Source of the DNA: an uncultured Planctomycetaceae bacterium
Lineage (GTDB): Bacteria; Planctomycetota; Planctomycetia; Planctomycetales; Planctomycetaceae
DNA: 14,956 bases
Assembly: GCA_937952455.1 (NCBI GenBank)
Contig: CALFYU010000315.1
Coordinates: forward strand, 1 to 14,956
Direction of reading: 5' to 3'
Shown here: positions 1 through 7,044 of the stretch, piece by piece
Layout of the letters: the number at the start of each line of letters is the position of its first letter
Position numbering within the stretch: the stretch's first letter is position 1
Program-made: the position numbers and the translations under genes
The notes under the pieces: model-generated
Databases searched by the model: none
Seen by the model: only the letters and a program-made list of their open reading frames with translations
What the model was told of the DNA's origin: nothing

Positions 1-210
1 AATCGTGGCCAGCCACGCCAGCACGTCCGCAAATTCCGCGGCCGTCTGTTCCGGCGTCCCCTCGCGCAACGCCGCCGCCAACTCGCCGACCTCCTCCATC
101 AACCACATAAACGTCCCGTCAATCCCCCGGGCCTCGTCCTTTGACGAATACATGCGGGCAATGAGCTGTTGCAGGTCCACCAGCGTCAACGTCTTCAGCG
201 GTTCACTCAC
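1..210 (-). CDS. MazG-like nucleotide pyrophosphohydrolase, N-terminal part (truncated by window edge)
   Basis: Seventy codons are visible from a GTG start at 210 down to the left edge; the C-terminus lies outside the window. Seen: the all-alpha NTP pyrophosphatase metal-binding pattern EExxE...ExxD, as EEVGELAAAL (E39, E40, E43) followed by EFADVLAW (E59, D62). Known: MazG/dUTPase-type enzymes hydrolyse non-canonical or excess NTPs to NMP plus pyrophosphate using Mg2+ held by these acids, acting in the cytoplasm as house-cleaning enzymes. The segment RMYSSKDEARGIDGTFMWL before the motif suggests a short single-domain member, which is an inference. The frame stays open upstream of 210 and no clear Shine-Dalgarno is seen, so the GTG start is a best guess. 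It lies downstream of, and on the same strand as, the thioredoxin/WD40/LRR gene, about 136 bp away with a terminator-like hairpin between. The product family is fairly sure; the substrate is unknown. Confidence 0.75.
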   Translation of the reverse strand, partial: MSEPLKTLTLVDLQQLIARMYSSKDEARGIDGTFMWLMEEVGELAAALREGTPEQTAAEFADVLAWLATI

Positions 211-302
211 GATAGGTCCCAATTCGAGTGCGTCGTAACGCACCTCATCAATGTGTGACGAGCGATTCGCCCAACGATTTTGTCGCGGTAGGCGAATTCC
301 GT

Positions 303-326
303 CAAAAAGCGAAACCGGCAGGCCGG
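303..326 (-). terminator. Candidate Rho-independent terminator of the thioredoxin/WD40/LRR gene
   Basis: On the minus strand, about 20 nt past the stop codon at 347-349, CCGGC-CT-GCCGG is followed directly by TTTCGCTTTTT. The stem is short and the loop of the perfect version is tight. An alternative pairing uses a CGGCA/TGCCG stem around a 10-nt loop. The T-rich tail and the position after a stop codon are what support the call. Confidence 0.45.
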
Positions 327-346
327 CACATGCCGCTTGCGAGGAG

Positions 347-2575
347 TTAGTACTCCAATGCACAATCCGGCAATAGCTGTTGAAATTGCTGGGCACCAAG
401 AGGCGTGATCCGCGTTTGACCGGCGTCAACAAATTGTAGCCTCTCCAATCGTGCGACAAGCGTCAAGCCCTTGTCGCTGACGTTTGCCCCGTTGAGCCAC
501 AAATCGCGCAGTTTGTCCAACCCGCTGAGGTGCTTCAGCCCCGCGTCGGTGACACCGTCACTGCCGGGGAGCACCAACATTTCCAGGTCTTTCATGCCGG
601 CGAGATGCCGCAGGCCCGCATCGGTGACCTGCGTGCCGTTGAGCCACAGATCCTTAAGCGAGGTCAGGTGCTCGATGTGGGCCATCCCCGCGTCGCTCAC
701 GCCGACGCACTGTGAGAGCACCAGGCTTTCCAGTTGCGGTAGCCGGCTCAATGCCTGCAAACCGGCATCAGTGACATTGGTCGCGGTCAGCCAAAGATGC
801 TTCAACTGCGTCAATCCCCGCAGCGATTCCAGGCCGACGTCGCTGACGTTTGGGCCGTACAAATAGAGCGTTTCCAATTGCTCCAAGTTTTGAAGCTGTC
901 GCAACGTCGCGTCGCCAGCGCGCGACCGGCGGAGGTCGACGGCGACGATCTCGCCGTCCGCATTGAGTTTCACCTCCCCGTCGAGTTTGATCGGGTCAGC
1001 TGCTGCGGGTTGCTGCGGTTCGGTTGTTTCGCCGGTGGCAATCTCTGACGTGTCGTCGACGATCAAGCGATGCACGATTTGATCTGCCGGAAGGGTTTCA
1101 GTTTGCGCTTGTGCCATCTCCGGGGGCAATTTCCACATGCGTAGCGTTTTGTCGCGGCCAGTCGAGGTCGCAAACCGACCGCCGGGGGCGAAGGCCACGC
1201 TGATCACATCGGACTCGTGCCCCGAATAACAATGCAACTCCTCGCCCGATTCCACGTCCCACAGGCGGACGCTCGTATCGATACTGCCCGACAAGATGTG
1301 ATGCCCGTCGGCGGAGAACGCGAGTGTGAGGATTCCCGCCTTGTGTCCTTCCAATCGGCGGATCTCGCGGCCGGTGACCGCATCCCACAGCCGAATCACG
1401 GCATCGTCGCCGCCGGAGACGACAAAACGCCCATCGGGAGCCACGGCGGCGCAGTTCATCGCCGTGCCCGTCAGTTTAAAACGCCCGATTTCTCCCACTG
1501 CTTCATCCGCTAAATCGGACTTTAAATTGCGGGTTCCGGCGAATTCGAATAGTCGCGGCATTTCGTCGGGGTTCTGCAGCTCCCATTCGGCCGGTTCGGG
1601 GGTCGCAGGGGCCGGCGGAGCCGGGGATTCCAACTTGGCCAAATTGGCGTCAACTTCGCCCGACGGCCGCGTGACGCTCGGCTTCTTGCCATGAGCGAGC
1701 AACACGTCACCCATTCCGGCACTTGCCGCATCACCGGGGCCTGGATCGGACATTTCGGATTTTTCATGGGCATCGTTCGGCTCGGCAGCGACGGCGATCA
1801 ACTTGGCATTGATCCAACCTTCGGTACGTTTGCCGTCTTTTTCGACATACGTCCAGATCCAGTCCCCTTGTGTTGTGACGACGTTCAGTTCTTGCCCCTT
1901 CGTCACTTCGGTGATCACGTTGTTGACGACTTTGAGCGGGGCCTTATCGGCGGCGACGATCACCTTGTCGTTCCGCTTCAGATGTGCCAAATCCGCCACG
2001 AGAAACAGCTTTTCGATGCGGCGTTCTAGTTCGGAGCCGCGTAGGCCTTTGGCTACGATCCGGAGCTGACTGTCTAAAATGTACGTTTGCGGGATGCCGG
2101 TCACCTGATACAGATCGGTGACCGACTGCTGGTCGGAGTCGGCGTGGTAGACGTGGGGATAATTGAGTTCCGCCTGCTCAGCGGCCCGTGCTGCCGTGTC
2201 GCGGTCGGTATCTGAACAGACGCCGATGATTTGCAGTCCGCGGTCCTTGTACTGCTCGTGCAGCTTTCGCAGATGCGGAAATTCCGCCCGACACGGCCCG
2301 CAATAGGACGCCCAGAAATCGAGGAGGATGTACCTCGATCCTCCGGCGATTTCCTGCAGATCAATCGTTTTGCCGTTTAAGTCCTTGGCGGCGAATGTAG
2401 GAGCGATGTTGCCCCGTTCCAGACCGACGGGAACATCCAACTGTGGCTGGACATCTGCCATGTCGGAGGATTGGCTCTCGGCACCGCTGACAGGATGTTG
2501 AGTGAGTGCAAATGCGAAAACGAAAGTACAAGCGAGAATGAATACGAAGATGCGGTGGGGGTACGTCTTGGACAA
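347..2575 (-). CDS. Exported TlpA-type thioredoxin / SH3-like / WD40 / leucine-rich-repeat fusion protein
   Basis: A 742-aa multidomain protein from a TTG start at 2575. Visible in order: signal peptide with hydrophobic core about residues 7-25 and likely cleavage near VSGA/ES at about 32; TlpA/AhpC-type thioredoxin fold about 55-194 with FWASYCGPC (redox Cys92, Cys95) and a cis-proline loop GIPQTY (Pro162); SH3-like module about 200-264; Pro/Ala-rich linker; three WD40 repeats about 365-482 (RLWDAVTG, RLWDVESG, RMWKLP); about seven leucine-rich repeats of roughly 24 residues about 542-739, of the bacterial GLxxLxxLxxLxxLxLxxxxVTDAGL type. Known: TlpA-like proteins are membrane-side thiol-disulfide oxidoreductases, while WD40 and LRR units bind proteins. 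Inferred: a redox domain placed on a secreted interaction scaffold; substrate unknown. Three WD repeats cannot close a normal propeller alone. Start choice: AAGGAG lies 7 nt before TTG and puts the signal peptide at the N-terminus. An in-frame ATG at 2638 would add 21 charged residues ahead of it (763 aa) and has no comparable ribosome site. Confidence 0.85.
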   Translation of the reverse strand: MSKTYPHRIFVFILACTFVFAFALTQHPVSGAESQSSDMADVQPQLDVPVGLERGNIAPTFAAKDLNGKTIDLQEIAGGSRYILLDFWASYCGPCRAEFPHLRKLHEQYKDRGLQIIGVCSDTDRDTAARAAEQAELNYPHVYHADSDQQSVTDLYQVTGIPQTYILDSQLRIVAKGLRGSELERRIEKLFLVADLAHLKRNDKVIVAADKAPLKVVNNVITEVTKGQELNVVTTQGDWIWTYVEKDGKRTEGWINAKLIAVAAEPNDAHEKSEMSDPGPGDAASAGMGDVLLAHGKKPSVTRPSGEVDANLAKLESPAPPAPATPEPAEWELQNPDEMPRLFEFAGTRNLKSDLADEAVGEIGRFKLTGTAMNCAAVAPDGRFVVSGGDDAVIRLWDAVTGREIRRLEGHKAGILTLAFSADGHHILSGSIDTSVRLWDVESGEELHCYSGHESDVISVAFAPGGRFATSTGRDKTLRMWKLPPEMAQAQTETLPADQIVHRLIVDDTSEIATGETTEPQQPAAADPIKLDGEVKLNADGEIVAVDLRRSRAGDATLRQLQNLEQLETLYLYGPNVSDVGLESLRGLTQLKHLWLTATNVTDAGLQALSRLPQLESLVLSQCVGVSDAGMAHIEHLTSLKDLWLNGTQVTDAGLRHLAGMKDLEMLVLPGSDGVTDAGLKHLSGLDKLRDLWLNGANVSDKGLTLVARLERLQFVDAGQTRITPLGAQQFQQLLPDCALEY

Positions 2576-2582
2576 AGAGACT

Positions 2583-2588
2583 CTCCTT
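2583..2588 (-). promoter_or_regulatory. Ribosome binding site selecting a TTG start
   Basis: AAGGAG on the minus strand sits 7 nt upstream of the TTG at 2575-2573. It is a near-perfect Shine-Dalgarno, and it places the exported protein's signal peptide directly at the N-terminus. This argues against the ATG at 2638. Confidence 0.6.
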
Positions 2589-2896
2589 GTTAGTCTGGTG
2601 CTTGCAGCAAATTCAGAGTTGGGTCGCCTGTGAACCACGCAGGTTCACGCCATTTGCCTCAACGCAAAATCTGCTCAGTGGGTCTGCCGTGACGCTTTGT
2701 CTTGAAGGTCGCCATTAGCAAAAACTTGAGCACAACCACGATAACTTGGGGGCGATCGATTTGACCAACCACGAAGTCGACAGACGCGCTGCGAAAACCT
2801 GAGAAATCAAAACGCAACGCGAAGATGCTTCCGAACTATTGACGAGCTTGGGGAGCGGAAGCGAACGAAACAGGCGGCCGGACTTGTTTCAAACAC

Positions 2897-2958
2897 GATG
2901 ACTGCGGCCGGTCCACAATTTTAGGTGCCCCATGATTTTGTTTCCGGCCGCAATCGTC
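2897..2958. repeat. Spaced inverted repeat in the divergent promoter region
   Basis: TGCGGCCGG (2903-2911) is perfectly complementary to CCGGCCGCA (2944-2952). Extending outward gives about 13 of 15 matching positions per arm, with 32 bp between the perfect arms. A third GCGGCCGG core occurs as a direct copy near 2874. It may be a binding site for a dimeric regulator or a degenerate palindromic repeat; a long-loop hairpin is less likely. Confidence 0.4.
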
Positions 2959-3154
2959 AAGCGAGACCGGCAAGGTTTTTGTGTTTTCTCAAATCTGCGA
3001 AACTGGTGTGATCCTGTTCACCCTTAGAGACAATAGCGAATTACCCAAGTTACCAAACATGCGTCGGCGGTTGTTGCCCAGCGGTGGCCGTTGATACGGT
3101 AGTCAACAGGATGTCACAGTACTTCTCAGGTGTCACTTTCCGGAGCGTCGCAAG

Positions 3155-4720
3155 ATGCGGATAACGTTGGCTTTCTGTTTGATGACACTCTTATGCGGTG
3201 AGGCCCGCGCGACCACAGCCGAACGTCCGAATATTGTCGTCATTCTGGCGGATGACCTGGGGTTCTCAGACATTGGATGTTATGGCGGAGAAATTGCCAC
3301 TCCGAATTTGAATCGCCTGGCTGACGAGGGAGTCCGCTTTACCCAGTTTTACAATACGGCCCGTTGCTGCCCCACACGGGCGGCGTTGTTGACGGGCCTG
3401 TATCAACATCAAGCCGGCGTAGGGTTGATGATCAACGACCGCGGTCTACCCGGTTATCGCGGCTTTCTGAGCGACCGCTGTGCCACAATTGCTGAAGTGT
3501 TAGGGGACGCAGGATATGCCACGCTCATGGCGGGCAAATGGCACGTTGGAGAAGATCGCCCGCATTGGCCGCGCGATCGCGGGTTCGAGCGGTACTTTGG
3601 ACTCATCAGCGGCGCATGCAGCTATTGGGAACTGATGCCCGGACGGCAAATGGCGCTCGACGACGAGCCTTGGCGTCCCGATCCAAACGACGATTCGTTT
3701 TACATGACCGATGCATTCACGAACTATGCGGTCGACTTCCTCAAGGAATCGGCCGGCGATGAACGGCCGTTCTTTTTGTATCTAGCCTATACCGCCCCGC
3801 ACTGGCCGCTGCATGCCTGGCCGGAGGATATCGCCAAATATCGTGGCAAGTATCGCGGCGGTTGGGACGAACTGCGACGGCGCCGACATCGGCGTATGAT
3901 CGATCTGGGAATCGTCGAAGCCAAATGGCCACTCTCACCACGACATGATCAGGTACCCGCCTGGGAGGACGTGGAGGACGCCGACGTGCAGGACCTCAGA
4001 ATGGCCGTCTATGCGGCAATGGTCGACCGCATGGACCAGAACATCGGCCGCATTGTGGCGACCTTGGATCAACTCGGCGTACGAAAGAATACGCTCCTCC
4101 TGTTTCTGTCCGACAACGGCGGCTGCCACAAGATGGTCAATCGCGGTCGACCGGGCATCCCGCCCGGTCCCAAAGGGGGCTATTGGGGTTACGACTATCC
4201 TTGGGCCAATGCCAGCAACACCCCGCTGCGGATGTTTAAGCAATACACACACGAAGGGGGCATCGCCAGCCCGCTGGTCTGCAATTGGCCTGCGGGCATC
4301 AAAGCCGGCGGGCAGTTGACGCACCAACCGGGACACGTGATCGACATCATGGCAACTTGCCTGGACGTCGCCGGCGCCGATTATCCCCAACAGCGCGACG
4401 GCCACGACTTGCTCCCGCTGGAAGGCCGCAGTTTGTTGCCCGCGATGCAGGATCCCGCGTTCCGCGAACACCGCACGTTGTATTGGGAGCACAAAGACAG
4501 CAAGGCGATCCGCGACGGTGATTGGAAACTGGTTGCCGACCGCCACAATCGGAAATGGGAGCTATACAATTTGGCGGAAGATCGCACCGAATTGCACGAC
4601 CAATCGGCGCTGCTGCCGGACAAAACACGAGAATTGGCGGACGCTTGGGACGCATGGGCGGCGCGAGTCGGTGTCGTGGAAGGGGTTGAACAACAGGCGA
4701 AGGCGGTGAAGCGGAAGTGA
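3155..4720 (+). CDS. Secreted arylsulfatase (type I, formylglycine sulfatase)
   Basis: A 521-aa protein, normal length for the family. A short signal peptide (about residues 1-19, ending GEARA) precedes the canonical sulfatase start RPNIVVILADDLGFSDIGCYG with metal ligands Asp33 and Asp34. The signature C-x-P-x-R-x4-TG is present as CCPTRAALLTG; Cys71 is the residue expected to be oxidised to formylglycine. Other active-site elements are MAGKWHVG (Lys128, His130), APHWP (His216), LFLSDNGG (Asp320, Asn321) and Lys362 before the THEGG segment. The C-terminal part (YWEH...AIRDGDWKLV) is the usual small sulfatase C-subdomain. Known: such enzymes hydrolyse sulfate esters in the periplasm or outside the cell, and planctomycetes carry many for sulfated polysaccharides. 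The substrate cannot be read from sequence. A GGAG lies 9 nt before the ATG. Maturation needs a formylglycine-generating enzyme, which is not in this window. Confidence 0.95.
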   Translation: MRITLAFCLMTLLCGEARATTAERPNIVVILADDLGFSDIGCYGGEIATPNLNRLADEGVRFTQFYNTARCCPTRAALLTGLYQHQAGVGLMINDRGLPGYRGFLSDRCATIAEVLGDAGYATLMAGKWHVGEDRPHWPRDRGFERYFGLISGACSYWELMPGRQMALDDEPWRPDPNDDSFYMTDAFTNYAVDFLKESAGDERPFFLYLAYTAPHWPLHAWPEDIAKYRGKYRGGWDELRRRRHRRMIDLGIVEAKWPLSPRHDQVPAWEDVEDADVQDLRMAVYAAMVDRMDQNIGRIVATLDQLGVRKNTLLLFLSDNGGCHKMVNRGRPGIPPGPKGGYWGYDYPWANASNTPLRMFKQYTHEGGIASPLVCNWPAGIKAGGQLTHQPGHVIDIMATCLDVAGADYPQQRDGHDLLPLEGRSLLPAMQDPAFREHRTLYWEHKDSKAIRDGDWKLVADRHNRKWELYNLAEDRTELHDQSALLPDKTRELADAWDAWAARVGVVEGVEQQAKAVKRK

Positions 4721-4729
4721 TGGCCGGTT

Positions 4730-4766
4730 ACGGTGATCCGCACCGTGAACGACGGCAAAGCCGTCG
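4730..4766 (+). terminator. Tandem hairpins between sulfatase and dus; second is terminator-like
   Basis: Ten bases after the sulfatase stop, ACGGTG-ATCCG-CACCGT (4730-4746, 6-bp stem) is followed by CGACGGC-AAA-GCCGTCG (4750-4766, 7-bp perfect stem, 3-nt loop). The tail GTTTGGGGTTTTG is only partly T-rich. This probably ends sulfatase transcription and would separate it from the tRNA-modification gene that begins at 4791. Confidence 0.5.
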
Positions 4767-4790
4767 GTTTGGGGTTTTGAATTGTAAGCG

Positions 4791-5843
4791 ATGTTGCGAA
4801 TGACGGACACGTTGATTTCACCGCTGCGAATTGGGCCGCTCACGCTCGACTTTCCGGTCGTGCAGGCGGCGCTGTCGGGGTATAGCGACTGGCCGATGCG
4901 AGTGATCGCGCGGCGGTGTGGGGCGCCGTATGCGCTGTGCGAGGTGATGCTCGACCGGTTTTTGACGACGCTCAAGAACCGAGAGAAGACGCGGCATCAT
5001 TTGATGATCTCGGATGAAGAACATCCTGTGGGCGGGCAGTTGATGGGGGCGGAGCCGGAGCAGTTCGGGCCGGCGGCTGTGCGGCTTGTCGAGGCGGGTT
5101 TCGACGTGATCGTCATCAACTTCGGCTGCCCGGTCAAGAAGGTGCTCGGCCGTTATCGCGGAGGATTTCATCTCAGCCAACCGACGACGGATGTGGAAAT
5201 CATCCAGGGAGTACGCGAAGCCGTTCCCGATCGGATTCCGGTGACGGTCAAAATGCGGCGGGGGATCGACGACTCGCCGGAGAGCCGCGACAAGTTTTAT
5301 GAGATTTTCGACGCGGCCTTCGAGCGGGGCGTCGCCGCCGTGACCGTGCATGGGCGGACGGTGCTGCAGCGGTACGACGGGCCCAGCAATTGGGATTTCC
5401 TCCGCGAACTAAAAACTCACGCCGGTGAACGAACGGTGCTCGGCAGCGGCGACCTCTTCTCCGCAGCCGCGTGTCAGCAGATGATGCAATACACCGGCGT
5501 CGACGGCGTGACCGTGGCGCGGGGGGCGATTGGCAATCCGTGGATTTTTGCCCAGGCCCGCGCACTGTTCGCCGGAAATGAACTCCCTCCGCCCACGCTG
5601 TTTGAGCAGCGGGACGTGATCCGCGAGCACGCCGCACTCGCCCGGGAAATCTATGACCCCAAGCGGGCTTGCGGCGTGATGCGGAAATTCGGCATCAAAT
5701 ATGCACGGCTACACCCGCACGCAGAGCAGGTCCGCAATGCCTTCGCCGTCGTCCGCAGCGACGAACAATGGCGACAGGTCCTCGAGACCTGGTACGCCGA
5801 AGACCTGCCGGGATGCGAGCCGGTGGTGGATGAAGTGGGATAG
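4791..5843 (+). CDS. dus: tRNA-dihydrouridine synthase (Dus family)
   Basis: A 350-aa flavoenzyme of the usual Dus length. Known: Dus proteins use FMN and NADPH to reduce specific uridines in tRNA to dihydrouridine in the cytoplasm. Seen: an N-terminal TIM barrel with substrate-loop residues QAALSGYSDWPMR, the catalytic motif NFGCPVKKVLGRYRGG with Cys113 as the proton donor, VTVKMRRG (Lys154), VTVHGRT (His187) and the phosphate-binding end of the barrel GSGDLFS...VTVARGAIGNPWIF. Residues from about 265 on form the helical tRNA-binding C-terminal domain. The segment after the catalytic cysteine (VLGRYRGGFHL) departs from the common VxxxxxGaxL form, so the exact subfamily (A, B or C) is not assigned. 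Start: ATG at 4791 has no good Shine-Dalgarno; ATG at 4800 (residue 4) is an equally possible start. Its TAG stop overlaps the first bases of an inverted repeat. Confidence 0.93.
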   Translation: MLRMTDTLISPLRIGPLTLDFPVVQAALSGYSDWPMRVIARRCGAPYALCEVMLDRFLTTLKNREKTRHHLMISDEEHPVGGQLMGAEPEQFGPAAVRLVEAGFDVIVINFGCPVKKVLGRYRGGFHLSQPTTDVEIIQGVREAVPDRIPVTVKMRRGIDDSPESRDKFYEIFDAAFERGVAAVTVHGRTVLQRYDGPSNWDFLRELKTHAGERTVLGSGDLFSAAACQQMMQYTGVDGVTVARGAIGNPWIFAQARALFAGNELPPPTLFEQRDVIREHAALAREIYDPKRACGVMRKFGIKYARLHPHAEQVRNAFAVVRSDEQWRQVLETWYAEDLPGCEPVVDEVG

Positions 5844-5982
5844 GCTTGAGGCGTGAGGCTACAGGCCTGAGGGTTTGCCGATTCAAATCGGTTTGCAGCA
5901 TACGGGCGTACCATTCCGCATCGAATTCAACTTGACTTCCCAACAACCAGTCCTCAAGCCTGTTACCTCACGCCTCAAGCCT
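5842..5982. repeat. Long inverted repeat element (31-bp arms) between convergent genes
   Basis: The left arm 5842-5872 begins AGGCTTGAGGCGTGAGG. The right arm 5952-5982 is its reverse complement at 28 of 31 positions. The arms enclose a 79-bp spacer that holds a small perfect hairpin, CCGATT-CA-AATCGG (5878-5891). The left arm starts inside the dus stop codon; the right arm ends 6 bp from the last base of the acetyltransferase gene, so the element fills almost the whole gap between the two convergent genes. Each arm is built from repeated GAGG/CCTC-type words. A transcript from either side would fold into a long stem, so it may act as a bidirectional terminator or RNA-stabilising structure. 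It may also be a dispersed repeat or MITE-like element. No transposase is present. Confidence 0.8.
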
Positions 5983-5988
5983 TTGCCG

Positions 5989-6924
5989 TCAAACGTGGTC
6001 CATTTCGCAAAACCGCCCGGCGGCGGCGATGATCTCGTTGTCGATCAAGAGGTTCGCATCGAGCGGCTTGATCATCGTGATTTCGGACTCGCGGTCGGAG
6101 ACCTCGAACAAGTCGGCTGCGACCGCGTTGTTTGGCAGCCAGCCGCCGAATCGATCCACTTTCCAGCCGGCGACTAACGCGAATAGCGACGTGTACAGAT
6201 CGGACAACGTCGCATCGGATTGATCGCCGCAGGCGTAATCAAGGATTCGCCAACCGTGCGGATCGGGGGTCAAGCGTGCGTAGGCGCGATGTTTTCCGTC
6301 GGAGTCGTTCATCCAGAAGAACCGGTCGTCGGGAAATTTGCTGGACATGGCCCGCCAGTAGTCCTCGCTGCGGCGGATGGAGATGGGAGCGGCACCGTGA
6401 TAGGCGTGGTACATGTCCGACATGGCGGCGAAGTCTTCGCTCTCGCGAAACTCCGCCAATGGTGCGGTGTCCTTTGCGGGTGACACCGTCGACAGATAAC
6501 GCCACCCCGCCAGTGCGGGGCAGAGCCGATAGCCCATGGCGGCGTAATAGTCGGCCGCGATATCCGAATACAGAATCGACAATCGCATCCCGTGTTCGGC
6601 TTGATGCCGCTCCACGGCCTCGATGAGCTGCGCTGCATAGCCCCGGCCGCGATGTTCGCCGCAGGTGTAGACCGATCCAATGGCAAAACCGGGAACGGAC
6701 TCACCACGGATTTGGAATTCCAAGGGGTAACTTCCCAGCGAGGTCGCGACTTGGCCGTTGACGCACCCGACAAACCACGTCGCGCGGCGGTGCGGCAGCG
6801 ATTCAAGCCGATACTGGATATGCTCGTCCAACGAACGGCCCTTGTTCCAGATGTCGAAGACGTTGCGGTGGGCGACAATGACTTCTTCGGGAGAGGCGGG
6901 ATGAACGTCGAGTACGTCGGTCAT
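5989..6924 (-). CDS. GNAT family N-acetyltransferase
   Basis: A 311-aa cytoplasmic protein. The N-terminal half (about residues 1-145) is a GNAT fold: FAIGSVYTCGEHRGRGYAAQ contains the acetyl-CoA pyrophosphate-binding loop (R/Q-x-x-G-x-G/A, HRGRGYA at 91-97), followed by LSILYSDIAADYYAAMGYR, the typical beta5-alpha4 segment. The remaining 165 residues resemble the second lobe of two-domain, Eis-like GNATs, which is an inference from length and arrangement; the acceptor is unknown. Known: the family transfers acetyl from acetyl-CoA to amines on proteins, antibiotics or small molecules. It lies 120 bp downstream of the kinase gene on the same strand, so co-transcription is possible but not shown. 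The ATG at 6924 is used; only a weak GGAAG about 15 nt upstream is seen. Confidence 0.88.
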   Translation of the reverse strand: MTDVLDVHPASPEEVIVAHRNVFDIWNKGRSLDEHIQYRLESLPHRRATWFVGCVNGQVATSLGSYPLEFQIRGESVPGFAIGSVYTCGEHRGRGYAAQLIEAVERHQAEHGMRLSILYSDIAADYYAAMGYRLCPALAGWRYLSTVSPAKDTAPLAEFRESEDFAAMSDMYHAYHGAAPISIRRSEDYWRAMSSKFPDDRFFWMNDSDGKHRAYARLTPDPHGWRILDYACGDQSDATLSDLYTSLFALVAGWKVDRFGGWLPNNAVAADLFEVSDRESEITMIKPLDANLLIDNEIIAAAGRFCEMDHV

Positions 6925-6982
6925 GGTGTTGAGCGAACTTCCAAGGGGGGATTTAGGGGGAGTGAGTCAGTGGACCCGTATG

Positions 6983-7009
6983 TTGACACGAAAGCGGCCG
7001 CTGTACAAT
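6983..7009 (+). promoter_or_regulatory. Sigma70-like promoter facing antisense into the kinase gene
   Basis: TTGACA (6983-6988, exact -35 consensus) and TACAAT (7004-7009, one mismatch to TATAAT) are separated by 15 bp, which is shorter than ideal. No plus-strand gene follows; transcription would run into the 3' end of the kinase gene in antisense. Evidence is motif match only. Confidence 0.3.
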
Positions 7010-7044
7010 GCAGCCGACGAATTCGTTGCTCCTGATCCGGTGCC

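Larger units (their letters stand above)
2576..3154. other. 579-bp divergent intergenic region, no gene seen
   Basis: This lies between the thioredoxin fusion (minus) and the sulfatase (plus), so it should hold promoters for both, but no convincing -35/-10 pair was found. No reading frame with recognisable protein character was seen. It contains a spaced inverted repeat (2897-2958) and a T-rich stretch around 2974-2990. It is AT-richer than the flanking genes. Confidence 0.5.

Noticed and set aside
5..238. 77-codon plus-strand open frame at the left edge
   Set aside because: Ser/Ala/Asn-rich translation without features; the opposite strand encodes the MazG-like metal-binding motifs.
3935..4546. 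203-codon minus-strand open frame inside the sulfatase
   Set aside because: It is antisense to conserved sulfatase active-site residues, with no independent support.
5695..5946. Minus-strand frame through the 5842-5982 repeat spacer, looking slightly protein-like (EFDAEWYARMLQ)
   Set aside because: Considered as a transposase remnant, but it overlaps dus and the repeat arms and shows no catalytic HUH or Tyr motif context; it is probably chance.
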